A stretch of DNA of 64,000 bases, from assembly GCF_014696925.1 (NCBI RefSeq), contig NZ_JACJQY010000006.1, positions 62,001 to 126,000 of the forward strand, in the 5' to 3' direction. Within the stretch, counting starts at the first letter, position 1, and every line of letters starts with the position of its first letter. The notes beneath the pieces were generated by a model. The model had not been told where the DNA came from. It saw only the letters and a program-made list of their open reading frames with translations, and did not search any database. Shown here one piece after another: positions 9,360-17,878 of the stretch. The translations under genes and the position numbers were made by a program. The stretch comes from Phormidium tenue FACHB-1050 (lineage in GTDB: Bacteria; Cyanobacteriota; Cyanobacteriia; Pseudanabaenales; Pseudanabaenaceae).

Positions 9360-10271
9360 TTAATGTTTGTAGTATTTATTCAAGATTGTTTGACTGACTT
9401 TGGTTGGCGCTTGGGTGAATGCCATCTGAATTGAGCCTGCACTTTCCGATAATGCGATCGCATTACACCACCTTGCTACTTGCTCGATCGCATCACAAAG
9501 CGCACTCTCAGACAGTTTAAACACCATCCCTGGACTGCCTTCATCAAATAACAATCGTGATAAGGAGATTGTTCTTTGACCACTACTAAGAGACTCAGCA
9601 AAATCTAGACAAGTCGCAACGACAATTTCGGCATGGAGACTTGGTTTCGCCCCAATCCGAAATGCGTAATGTAATGAGTCACCTGCCCTTTGAATCAAGC
9701 CTAACTCTGCGAAAGGACAATCCAAATTGTCTTCGTTCAGACTAATAACATCGCCCTGTTTAACGTACATTCTCAATAAACAAGTCACATCTTTTTTTAG
9801 TGAGGCTTCAACAGTTCGATTTCCCAAAGCATCTCGATACTTTACCAATGCTAATTTCAAATCCTCAGACGTAAATTCAGCTTGACGTAAAGCATTAAAG
9901 GCAGCATACCAAGCCGTGGCTCTACATGGTTGCTTTAACAAATGCCAATGTAACAACCACAACGAAGCAGGATCTTCTAAAAAAGGATCATAACCATCAT
10001 CATCCAGTAACATCCTCCCAAATTGTGATGGTTGACAATCGCGATCGTCCTCAATCAACTTAAACGCCCCACACCAATAGCGAATTGCCTTCGCCATGTT
10101 TTTGCCTACCCCTAGCTGAATGTGAGCATCTTCTTCTAGGAAAATCCCCGAATTTTCGTTGACTGCCTGAAATCCTTTTTTCAACCAGCTATACCGAGGA
10201 TAAAACGTTTCATGCCGGGCAAAAATTAATTCCGTGCCGCTAGAAGTATTGCTGTTGATAGTCTGAACCAT
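9360..10271 (-). CDS. DUF4007 family protein
   Basis: 303 residues. The N-terminal FARHETFYPRYSWLKKGF and the following LGVGKNMAKAIRYWC, GRMLLDDDGYDPFLEDP and SLWLLHWHLL are the DUF4007 signature. Members are known from genomic islands together with PAPS-reductase-like (DndC/BrxP) genes and are thought to be DNA-associated, possibly winged-helix; no biochemical role is established that I know of. The gene lies 2 bp after the M15-like gene and abuts the giant ATPase gene, so three genes form one leftward transcription unit. The start is ATG at 10271. Confidence 0.85.
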   Translation of the reverse strand: MVQTINSNTSSGTELIFARHETFYPRYSWLKKGFQAVNENSGIFLEEDAHIQLGVGKNMAKAIRYWCGAFKLIEDDRDCQPSQFGRMLLDDDGYDPFLEDPASLWLLHWHLLKQPCRATAWYAAFNALRQAEFTSEDLKLALVKYRDALGNRTVEASLKKDVTCLLRMYVKQGDVISLNEDNLDCPFAELGLIQRAGDSLHYAFRIGAKPSLHAEIVVATCLDFAESLSSGQRTISLSRLLFDEGSPGMVFKLSESALCDAIEQVARWCNAIALSESAGSIQMAFTQAPTKVSQTILNKYYKH

Positions 10272-10273
10272 AT

Positions 10274-10858
10274 TTACTCTTTAGTTTGCTTTGCCAGTTT
10301 AACCCAACTCTCAATACCCTTTTGGGTTGGAACACCGCGATCATTAAATGCCCGAATATCTCGCTTATGCTGAAACCCATAGCTAATATGCAGCGATCGC
10401 TCTAAGCCATAAAAGTATAGCGAATCAAAGGGCAATCGGTTCGCCAAAATCCAATCTACAATTATATTACTGGTAATGTTTGTGATTTTAAAATCGCAGG
10501 CTGCTCCTAAACGGGAACAGTAGTAATTGCCTTTTTTATTAATTTCATGAGCCATGTGTTGATCGATTTCTGGAGCAACACGTCCGTTTTTTTGCCCTGT
10601 TACAGGATCTTTCTTCGATAACCACTTTTTTAAGTCAGGGGAGCAAAATCCATAGGTCAAGCAAAATTTATCCTTCCCAAAATAGTCAATGACTGGATCA
10701 ATAATCCATTGATGTAAATTTTTCAGAGCTAATATGGTTTCTTCGATATTGGTTTGTGGATAGGGATTAATTTTGTCATAATATCTGCGATATGTCTGTG
10801 TACAAGTACAAAAATCTTTTAGTGTTAGATATTTGCCAAGGGAGTATTCTGGATACAT
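10274..10858 (-). CDS. Peptidase-M15-like protein with altered metal site
   Basis: About 194 residues from ATG at 10858; a TTG at 10888 would add 10 residues but collides with the start of the divergent gene. The C-terminal half has the M15 (D-Ala-D-Ala peptidase-like) layout: LTYGFCSP, then SRLGAACDFKI in place of the usual SxHxxGxAxDF, then LHISYG for the distal His. The first zinc-ligand His is replaced by Ser, so metal-dependent catalysis is doubtful. It lies 2 bp upstream of DUF4007 and heads the operon. An intracellular role in the defence complex is more likely than a cell-wall role, since there is no signal peptide. Confidence 0.6.
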   Translation of the reverse strand: MYPEYSLGKYLTLKDFCTCTQTYRRYYDKINPYPQTNIEETILALKNLHQWIIDPVIDYFGKDKFCLTYGFCSPDLKKWLSKKDPVTGQKNGRVAPEIDQHMAHEINKKGNYYCSRLGAACDFKITNITSNIIVDWILANRLPFDSLYFYGLERSLHISYGFQHKRDIRAFNDRGVPTQKGIESWVKLAKQTKE

Positions 10859-10887
10859 ACTATATGTTGGATTAGTTTGCTCCCACA

Positions 10888-12981
10888 ATGATTATAGGTT
10901 GTGATCACACTCAAATAATTAACCTGTGTCAACAAAGTAATATTGGCAAAAAGTTACCCAACGCGTTTTATGTCCATTTCTCGGTGATCGACTCTTTATC
11001 TCCACAATTACAAGAATGCGATCGTCAAGCCAGATTATTACTCTCCAAATCTACTCAATTCACCATCATCAAATTCAACTACGAACAACCGAAAATCTCC
11101 TACCTGTTCTATCCAGACTTTGATACTGACCCACATCCTGCATTGCATCAAAGTATTCAAGTTGACCTCCAAACCCAAACTACTCAACAGCGCGATTATC
11201 ATCAATCTCCCAATCCGCCAATCCTGCATCGCAAAGAAACCTTTGTAAATCAAGACTATTCGCTTTATCAGATATTCGCTCAACTAACCAAACAAGAAGA
11301 AGCGATCGGCTTATTTAATGAGACCCACACCATCGGCACTCGTAAAGGATGGGGGCAGCGTTTACAGGAATACAATGTTGAACTGAAAGATCATCAAGTC
11401 ATTTTGCTCCCCTCGTCCTCTGGGAGAGAGGCTGGGGTTGAAGGTCTAAAAGAAGATATCAAAATTGATCGACATAAAGCAGCAATTCATCGCCCCGATC
11501 TATCTAAACCCGTTCGACTTGCCCTAGAAGCAGGACTATTTACAGAAAACTCAACCTTCTTTGATTATGGCTGTGGTCATGGTGAAGATATCAAAAGAAT
11601 TAGCGATCGCGGCTTTACCAGTAATGGTTGGGACCCATACTATCGACCACAATGTGATCGTGTCAGCGCCGAAATCGTCAACCTCGGCTATATCATCAAC
11701 GTCATCGAATCACAGAACGAAAGACGAGAAGCCCTTATCAAAGCATGGGAATTAACGCAAAAAGTTTTAATTGTCTCGGCACAAGTTTTAATCGGTGATG
11801 TGGGCAAAGGACAAATCGCCTACAGTGATGGTGTGGTGAGTAGCCGTAACACTTTCCAGAAGTATTACGAACAAGAAGAACTCAAACTCTATATCGATCA
11901 AGTGTTAGGCGTAGATTCTGTGCCTGTCGCTCTCGGCATTTATTTTGTATTTCGTGACGACATGCAAGCGCAAAGCTTCAGAGCATCACGTTTTCGTTCG
12001 AGAGCCACCACACCCAGACTCCGCCTTGTCTCCAAACGTTTTGAAGACTATCGCGAATTACTTACTCCCCTCATGGATTTCTTCACAGAGCGAGGCAGAC
12101 TACCCGTCGGCGAAGAACTGTCAAACTTTGAGCCGTTGCTGACAGAATTTGGAACAGTGCGCCGCGCCTTTAACTTGATTGTCAGTGCCACAAATCAAGA
12201 TGAATGGGATGCGATCGCCGATAAGCGTCGCCAAGATATTTTGGTATTCCTAGCCCTCAGCAATTTTGATAATCCCTACAAACGACTCAAATTAAGCCAA
12301 CTTTCAACACAATACCAAACCGATATCAAATCTCTATTTGGCTCTTATCAAGGCGCAAGTACTACTGCTGACCTGATGTTATTTAATTTAGGTAGGGAAG
12401 GATTTATCGCTACCTGTTGTCGAAACAGCAGAATTGGCAGACTAGATAATCAAGCCCTCTATGTTCACATTTCGGCTTTAGAACATCTTGATACTATGCT
12501 TAGACTCTATGAAGGGTGTGCCAGTCGCACCATTGGTAGAATGGATGGAGCCACGCTGATCAAATTCCATCTTCATAAACCGAAAATCAGCTATCTTTTT
12601 TATCCCGACTTTGATCAAGATCCCCACCCAAAAATGCAAGCCTCAATGCAAATTGACCTGAGAGATTTACAGGTTCGTTATCGTGACTATCACAACTCCG
12701 ATAATCCCCCCGTACTTCATTGCAAAGATGCTTATATCCTTCCCGACTACCTACAGTATGAAAAATTTGCCAAATTAACTAAACAAGAAGAAAGTTGGGG
12801 ATTGCTAGAAAACATGAAAGATATTTCACATTGGCAAGGCTGGCAACAAAAATTAAAAGAATACTGTGCAGAACTTCAAGGGCATCGTCTTGTCTGGAGC
12901 AAAGACGCTGACCCAGAGACGATTAAGTGCGTGAAAGCACAACGCAAATCCAAGAAATTAGAAGAAATACATTCTAGCTAA
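10888..12981 (+). CDS. DNA phosphorothioation-associated putative methyltransferase
   Basis: 697 residues. The centre (about 195-430) matches the family annotated as DNA phosphorothioation-associated putative methyltransferase: HRPDLSKPVRLALEAGLF, SAM motif I FDYGCGHGEDI (225-235), NGWDPYYRP, NLGYIINVIE and RREALIKAWELTQKVLIVSA. A module at residues about 17-172 (IGKKLPNAFYVH, KPKISYLFYPDFD type) recurs at about 510-665, so the methyltransferase core is flanked by two copies of one domain. The target, DNA or nucleotide, is unknown. It is divergent from the M15-like gene, and its 3' end overlaps the next convergent gene by 8 bp. Confidence 0.82.
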   Translation: MIIGCDHTQIINLCQQSNIGKKLPNAFYVHFSVIDSLSPQLQECDRQARLLLSKSTQFTIIKFNYEQPKISYLFYPDFDTDPHPALHQSIQVDLQTQTTQQRDYHQSPNPPILHRKETFVNQDYSLYQIFAQLTKQEEAIGLFNETHTIGTRKGWGQRLQEYNVELKDHQVILLPSSSGREAGVEGLKEDIKIDRHKAAIHRPDLSKPVRLALEAGLFTENSTFFDYGCGHGEDIKRISDRGFTSNGWDPYYRPQCDRVSAEIVNLGYIINVIESQNERREALIKAWELTQKVLIVSAQVLIGDVGKGQIAYSDGVVSSRNTFQKYYEQEELKLYIDQVLGVDSVPVALGIYFVFRDDMQAQSFRASRFRSRATTPRLRLVSKRFEDYRELLTPLMDFFTERGRLPVGEELSNFEPLLTEFGTVRRAFNLIVSATNQDEWDAIADKRRQDILVFLALSNFDNPYKRLKLSQLSTQYQTDIKSLFGSYQGASTTADLMLFNLGREGFIATCCRNSRIGRLDNQALYVHISALEHLDTMLRLYEGCASRTIGRMDGATLIKFHLHKPKISYLFYPDFDQDPHPKMQASMQIDLRDLQVRYRDYHNSDNPPVLHCKDAYILPDYLQYEKFAKLTKQEESWGLLENMKDISHWQGWQQKLKEYCAELQGHRLVWSKDADPETIKCVKAQRKSKKLEEIHSS

Positions 12982-13636
12982 TCCAAATCTCCCTTGAATC
13001 ATAAAAGCGTCCTCGTTGCTCAAGTTTAAAATCACCCAAAAGTAAACCTAGCCAAGTTTCAACGATTGGCAATTTCAAAGCCTTTTGCAAATCTATCAAA
13101 CGCATAGGAGAAGAATTATTGGTAATACAATGCGAGATCGCCTCAATCCAACTCGATACATCCTCAGCATGGGCAGTACTAATCGCCCGTTCAAACTTTT
13201 CCTCCAAACTAAGCAAACTTTCCTGTTCTAAAGCTTGAATCAAGACCTCCTTATCAATTTCGCCAACAATCGAATTACCAGTTTTTGCTTGTTCGGAAAT
13301 CTTCCTAGGTAAACTCTGCAAAGGCTCAATAAACTGTTCAAAATCGACCACCATAGACTGACGCACATAACGCTCAAAAGCATCATCAGCCATGATCGGC
13401 TCACCCTTTACCGCACGAGAATGTAACTCCTCAAATAAAAAATTAGAGCGATCGCAAAACAAATCTGCAATCTGACAAACTGCATCCCCTGCTATTCGTA
13501 ACTGAGATCGCGTATCAAGATCAACCAGAGTCAAATCCAAAAGCTTAAACACCATTGGCAAATTCGCATCTTCAGGAGTCTGTCTTGCGGTCGAAATGAC
13601 ATCCCATAAATCCAACTCAAGCTGTTTAAGTTTCAT
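12974..13636 (-). CDS. Uncharacterised helical protein
   Basis: 220 residues from ATG at 13636 (MKLKQLELDLWDVI). An upstream in-frame start at 13693 would add a spurious hydrophobic leader overlapping the preceding gene. The sequence is largely helical and acidic, with no recognised catalytic motif or membrane segment. The C-terminal 60 residues (MRLIDLQKALKLPIVETWLGLLLG, in part) look like a small winged-helix module, typical of DNA-associated proteins. It is last of three leftward genes with tight spacing (14 bp gap, then an 8-bp overlap) and converges on the phosphorothioation-associated methyltransferase gene. It is probably an island component of unknown function. Confidence 0.6.
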   Translation of the reverse strand: MKLKQLELDLWDVISTARQTPEDANLPMVFKLLDLTLVDLDTRSQLRIAGDAVCQIADLFCDRSNFLFEELHSRAVKGEPIMADDAFERYVRQSMVVDFEQFIEPLQSLPRKISEQAKTGNSIVGEIDKEVLIQALEQESLLSLEEKFERAISTAHAEDVSSWIEAISHCITNNSSPMRLIDLQKALKLPIVETWLGLLLGDFKLEQRGRFYDSREIWIS

Positions 13637-13650
13637 GGTCACACTGAAAA

Positions 13651-14142
13651 TTAATTGGAATGACAAGGACAGGGGCGCAAAGGACAAAGCCAAGGATCAA
13701 GACGTTCTTGGCTAGCAAATTTCTTAATCTCATAACTTGACTCCAGCAAAACCAATACTTTCTGCACATAAGTATGTACTTGTGTCGCAACCATTCCCGC
13801 ACAATGAATCGGTGAAATCGCTGCGAACTTTTCTTGTCCTTGCCAAACTTGAACAGCGATCGCATGAATTGGTGTATCAGTTCCCGACTGCCGATAAACC
13901 ACTAACACCGCCCAAAAAATTGAGGCGAACTCATCAGCATTCACAACTAAATTTGTTTCGGAATCACCACGTTGACGATAGCGAATCAAATTACGGCGAT
14001 CGCGATGACGGGCATAGGATCGGCGACTATAGCAAACCGCAGGGTTCCAACAGCGATCGCCCAAATCACCATGAAGTTCTTGAGCCTGAGCCGCTGAAAG
14101 CATCGCACACTTTTTACACTTTTCGGGAATACCTTTAGCCAT
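13651..14142 (-). CDS. Uncharacterised protein with N-terminal Cys pair and Arg-rich segment
   Basis: 163 residues if translation starts at ATG 14142 (MAKGIPEKCKKC), which overlaps the TAA of the preceding gene by 8 bp. A longer frame to 14220 reads antisense-like hydrophobic sequence and is unlikely. The N-terminus has CKKC, then CWNPAVCYSRRS and an Arg-rich tract ending NLIRYRQRG, suggesting a zinc-binding nucleic-acid contact. The rest contains FASIFWAVLVVYR and a C-terminus with several Cys residues. The pattern looks like a conserved cyanobacterial family, but I cannot name it. It sits in a three-gene leftward set next to the defence island. Confidence 0.6.
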   Translation of the reverse strand: MAKGIPEKCKKCAMLSAAQAQELHGDLGDRCWNPAVCYSRRSYARHRDRRNLIRYRQRGDSETNLVVNADEFASIFWAVLVVYRQSGTDTPIHAIAVQVWQGQEKFAAISPIHCAGMVATQVHTYVQKVLVLLESSYEIKKFASQERLDPWLCPLRPCPCHSN

Positions 14143-14449
14143 CAGCATTCTTTTGGCAACAATTACCCAAACAATTACGCGAACTGCGAATACAGCCAGA
14201 CTCAGCAAATCTGTGGCCATGTTTCTCCACCGTTGGTTTAGCCAACCAAAACAGAGGAATACCCGTTAACTTCCAAGTTAAGCGACCAAAGGAATGTAAA
14301 ACATCCCAAGCCTCATCTTGCGAAGGTTCCGCATAGAACTCGTACAATTCAGAACGAAACGCATCCCATAGAGATCGTGTAGTTTGTGGATGACATTGAT
14401 CGTAAGCCTGCATACCTTGCTTGTAAGCCGCTATTAGATTGCTACGCAT
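14135..14449 (-). CDS. Small uncharacterised protein
   Basis: 104 residues from ATG at 14449. The first 60 residues (YKQGMQAYDQCHPQTTRSLW, then FRSELYEFYAEP and EAWDVLHSFGRL) look like a real helical domain. The last 35 are Cys/His-rich (GHRFAESGCIRSSRNCLGNC). The downstream start ATGGCTAAAGG overlaps its stop, so the two products are probably coupled. The set of three small leftward genes (this one and the two downstream) is not recognisable to me. Distance from the methyltransferase gene and shared tight packing suggest island membership. Confidence 0.55.
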   Translation of the reverse strand: MRSNLIAAYKQGMQAYDQCHPQTTRSLWDAFRSELYEFYAEPSQDEAWDVLHSFGRLTWKLTGIPLFWLAKPTVEKHGHRFAESGCIRSSRNCLGNCCQKNADG

Positions 14450-14666
14450 TGGTAAAACTTTGTAAACGATACTAGTAAACCTAACACAATTGACTAAATT
14501 GTCTCAGAATAGTCTTAGAACAAATAATCATCAATTATTTGCCATTAAATTTAAGTGAATAAGTATTTATACTTAGTTTTGTTGACGTAGTCTCAAGGTT
14601 TCAGGGCTTTGCTTAGCGCGTTGTTATATATTGAAGGGGTATCTGCTTTGTTAGTTAGCTGTCGTC

Positions 14667-14771
14667 ATGCAAAAATGGTTTAATACCGCTGGTCCTTGTA
14701 AGGCTGACATTCACTACATGCTGTCATCCACTGAGCGTTTGCCTGAAATAAAGCAACTAATTCGGGTATGA
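14667..14771 (+). pseudogene. N-terminal fragment of AAA-like/PD-(D/E)XK family protein
   Basis: The 34-codon reading frame (MQKWFNTAGPCKADIHYML, then STERLPEIKQLI) matches the conserved N-terminus of a large cyanobacterial family with an AAA ATPase domain and a C-terminal PD-(D/E)XK nuclease. It stops with TGA before the Walker A region, so only the tip of the gene remains. A C-terminal fragment of the same family lies at about 23,490. Confidence 0.65.
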
Positions 14772-14881
14772 CAACCAAGGCTGCAAAAAGTAAATCTCTG
14801 AAAACATTACTATATCTACATCTTAAGCTTATCGTGGTACAGTTTTACACGAATCGTTGCCATACCTGATTATGGGCAATC

Positions 14882-15137
14882 GTTGGTGCATGGCAATGTT
14901 ATTTCTATGTCACTGATGGTTGGACTGTGTATCCTAGTTTTATCCCTGATGAAGATTCAGATTATTAGCAAGACTTACATGACGCGAGTTGAGGGAGAAA
15001 ACTCGCGGTTACGACACTACTTGGCAAGATTGCACCGTAAAACCTTCTGTTATTCCAAGTCATTGGATATGCTGCGTTATTCTGTGCGATTGCTGATTCA
15101 CTATCTTCATGACCCTTCTATTCTTTCTTCTCTCTAA
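14882..15137 (+). pseudogene. IS1-family transposase C-terminal remnant
   Basis: Two frames together restore an IS1-type transposase C-terminus: YVTDGWTVYPSFIPDED in one frame, then QIISKTYMTRVEGEN and RLRHYLARLHRKTFCYSKS in the next. A single inserted T at about 14,957 separates them. Only the last 80 or so residues remain; the catalytic N-terminal part is gone. No intact terminal repeats were seen. Confidence 0.75.
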
Positions 15138-15252
15138 TTCATCCCTTTGTCTGCAACGCTGGATTTGCTGAAGGCGATCGCTATTTTCTGAATTATCTTT
15201 TGACAAAATCCAATTGGTGAAGTAATTTTGGATTTTCTTGTGCAGTCGTTTG

Positions 15253-15870
15253 TTAGGCTTTCACAATAACATATGCTCCAGCACCTATCAATAAGCCACC
15301 AGCGATTTTTCTGGTTCCTAAATGAACTCTCTGAGAATTCCATCGAGATAAAATCTTCTTTGCTGCATATGCATAAGTTAACTTCACTCCCCCCACTGTA
15401 ACAATCGTTATGGAGACGATGATTATGACATCAAAGATGGAGAGTAAACGCAAGTCAAAAAGCGTTGGGAAAAGGCTCGCATAGAAAAAGATCGCCTTAA
15501 TATCTCCAAAAGTGAGAAGAAGCCCTGATACAAAGCTAGTGAAAATAGCTGATGGTCTATCATCGTGCAAACTTTGCAGCATATTTGCTTTAGAGAATAG
15601 CAAACTGAACCCTATCCAGATAAGATATGCACCTGCCATGAAACGAACAATGAAGAAAAGACTACCCATCGTTTCTGCAAGGCTACTCATACCGAAAATC
15701 GACAAGGCAACTAATATCAGATCTCCGAGGACGATCCCTGCTGCAACTGCTGCACCATTGCGGAACCCAAAGGTCGCCGATCTGGATACTACAAGCGCAA
15801 CGCTTGCACTCGGCATGGCTGCTAAGGTCAGCATGATTGAGAAAAACATTAATGTGGATAAAAGATTCAT
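15253..15870 (-). CDS. LysE/RhtB family amino-acid exporter
   Basis: 205 residues with about six hydrophobic segments and the LysE/RhtB pattern: an N-terminal helix ending AMPSASVALVVSRSATFGFRNG, in part, then AAVAAGIVLGDL, MAGAYLIWIGFSLL and FVSGLLLTFGDIKAIFFYAS. Family members export amino acids or homoserine lactones through the inner membrane. The usual GP in the first loop is replaced by MPSAS, so the substrate is uncertain. Start is ATG at 15870. Flanking sequence holds decayed genes, so this may be a single-gene transcription unit. An inverted repeat AAAATCCAA...TTGGATTTT just downstream could terminate it. Confidence 0.85.
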   Translation of the reverse strand: MNLLSTLMFFSIMLTLAAMPSASVALVVSRSATFGFRNGAAVAAGIVLGDLILVALSIFGMSSLAETMGSLFFIVRFMAGAYLIWIGFSLLFSKANMLQSLHDDRPSAIFTSFVSGLLLTFGDIKAIFFYASLFPTLFDLRLLSIFDVIIIVSITIVTVGGVKLTYAYAAKKILSRWNSQRVHLGTRKIAGGLLIGAGAYVIVKA

Positions 15871-15891
15871 ATGTTTGACTAAACAGTCAGA

Positions 15892-16190
15892 TTAAGAGCT
15901 TTGATGCTTCAGAGAAGGTACTAAATGCATCATAAAGTCGCGCTTACCTATTGGTAATCCTGCCATACGCAGGATATTGTACGCCGTTGTTATATGGAAA
16001 TAGAAGTTAGGCATCAGAAAATCATCTACATAGGAAAGACCAGATAATTCTGCGTATAGCCCTTGCCCAAGATCGAGCCGATTGATTTCTGACAGCTTAG
16101 AATCGGCAACATTGATACTCGCCAACAACTCCTTAGTCGATGAAATAAGACCACGTATCCTGTAGCTATGCCAGATACAGGCAATCCGAA
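15892..16190 (-). pseudogene. DUF1993 family C-terminal fragment
   Basis: The frame reading ISSTKELLASINVADSKL and then FYFHITTAYNILRMAG and GKRDFMMHL is the C-terminal third of DUF1993 proteins. Upstream the frame meets a TAG at about 16,190 and there is no homologous N-terminal half. An internal ATG at 16128 gives 78 codons, too short for the fold. I call it a truncated, probably non-functional gene. Confidence 0.6.
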
Positions 16191-16390
16191 ACTAACATCA
16201 ACATAATCCATTCTGACTTCAACTAGGTCGCCTACTAGCATCACACATATTCAGGAAAATCACATCTTTCCTTGCTTTTTTGCATTTGTTAAGCTAGAGT
16301 TCCTTCTTATCAAAGTGTGTAATCTCAATTACATTGCTCTCAAGGCTAAGTTCTACTTCAATTCAATAACAATAATCAAAATTATTACTC

Positions 16391-17746
16391 ATGGACAATT
16401 GGCAAGCTATTTTTACAGGAGTGACCTTTGTAGTGGTAATTATTCTAATTGTTACTGAGAGAGTCCATTTAACGATCGCTGCTTTTTTGGGAGCGCTATT
16501 ACTAGTCGCTGCTAGAATCCTGAGCTTAGAAGAGGCAACAAGGTATATCAGTAAAAGTTATGCCACTATCAGTTTGCTATTTGGCGTAATGGTTATGGTG
16601 CGAGCATTTGAGCCGACAAAAGTATTTGATTACTTAGCTGTGCAGATCGTGCTGATTTCTAAAGGTAAAGGTAGTCGGCTACTACTAGCGATCGTGGGGA
16701 TTACGTCGCTTGTATGTGCAGTACTGCCGAATGCCACAACCGTAATGCTCTTGGCTCCGATGATTCCACCTTTGGCAAAAATTATAGGCGTAAATTTTGT
16801 GCCATTAATAATTTTAATGGTAATGGTATCGAATAGTGCGGGACTCTTAACACTAGTGGGTGATCCTGCAACATTTATTGTCGGCAATGGTATCAATCTT
16901 AGTTTTGCTGACTACCTTACCCGATTAAGTTTTGGCGGATTTATCTCTATTGCAATCATTGTATGTACTTTGCCATTTTTGTTTGGCACAATCTGGCGAA
17001 AGAATATAGAAGTTAGCGATCAGATTGAGATACCTGTGATCAATCATCCTAGGACGTTAATTATCGGCGGCGTAATTTCTGTATTTGTTTTAGTCCTATT
17101 CGTGATTGGCGAATCCTTGCCAACACCAGTCTCCCCTGGGGCAGTTGCCCTAATGGGTGCAGGTTTATCGCTATTTCTTTCTCACCATAACGGTATTGAT
17201 CCCATTAACAAGGTTTTAAAAGATGTCGATTGGAGTACGTTGCTGTTTTTTATGTCAACTTTCGTTTTGATTGGAGGATTACAAAAAACAGGTTTAATTT
17301 CTCAGGCTTCTAATTTATTGGCATCAGCCTTAGGAACAAATATTGCGCTAGGAACGATAGTTGTTTTGATAGCTATGGCTGTGATTTCTAGTGTTATTCC
17401 AAATATTCCCCTTGTGGTAGCAATGGTTCCGATGATGAAGGAATATCTTGTAAATGTCGATCTAGCGCCACCCTTGATTCTGATTCCAGGCTTTGACAGA
17501 CAACTTCCCGCTGAGGTTTTACCGCTTTTCTACGCCATGATGTTTGGGGCAACTTTAGGTGGTAATGCAACTATTGTAGGAGCCTCTGCAAATATCGTTG
17601 GTGCAGGGATTTCTGAAATTCATGGCAAACCAATTTCTTTTAGTAAATTCGCTAAATATGGTATCCCTATTGCGTCTTTACAAATTTTGGGAGCCTTGAT
17701 TTTTATTAGTCTTAGATTTTTAGTCTTCCAAAATAGTAGTAACTAG
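16391..17746 (+). CDS. SLC13/ArsB-NhaD type permease
   Basis: 451 residues, with about ten to twelve hydrophobic segments in two halves. Features include TERVHLTIAAFLGALLLV at the N-terminus, LPNATTVMLLAPMIPPLA (about 112-130), LVGDPATFIVGNGI and, in the second half, VIPNIPLVVAMVPMM with GATLGGNATIVGASANIVG. These match the ion transporter superfamily of ArsB, NhaD and the tyrosine permease-like P protein. Substrates in this group range from arsenite and sodium to dicarboxylates and cannot be assigned here. The start is ATG at 16391; no partner genes flank it. It is followed by an IS982 remnant. Confidence 0.85.
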   Translation: MDNWQAIFTGVTFVVVIILIVTERVHLTIAAFLGALLLVAARILSLEEATRYISKSYATISLLFGVMVMVRAFEPTKVFDYLAVQIVLISKGKGSRLLLAIVGITSLVCAVLPNATTVMLLAPMIPPLAKIIGVNFVPLIILMVMVSNSAGLLTLVGDPATFIVGNGINLSFADYLTRLSFGGFISIAIIVCTLPFLFGTIWRKNIEVSDQIEIPVINHPRTLIIGGVISVFVLVLFVIGESLPTPVSPGAVALMGAGLSLFLSHHNGIDPINKVLKDVDWSTLLFFMSTFVLIGGLQKTGLISQASNLLASALGTNIALGTIVVLIAMAVISSVIPNIPLVVAMVPMMKEYLVNVDLAPPLILIPGFDRQLPAEVLPLFYAMMFGATLGGNATIVGASANIVGAGISEIHGKPISFSKFAKYGIPIASLQILGALIFISLRFLVFQNSSN

Positions 17747-17878
17747 AAGGTTCGTTATGAATGCTTCTAACAAGGTGAAATGGGAGATCTAAGTTGTTTA
17801 ATCTAACCCAAGTTACGACCTAAGGGATAAAGCAAAAAAACTGCTACAAAAGTCAAAAGACAAGTAGCAGTCATAAAA

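Noticed and set aside
10900-10909. TGTGATCACA palindrome resembling a CRP site
   Set aside because: It lacks the six-base spacer of CRP sites and lies in codons 5-8 of the methyltransferase gene.
13737-14138. Plus-strand frame of 133 codons
   Set aside because: Antisense to two leftward genes with better starts and coupling; composition is not protein-like.
16026-16244. Separate 72-codon leftward gene
   Set aside because: It is in another frame of the DUF1993 remnant and shows no independent similarity.
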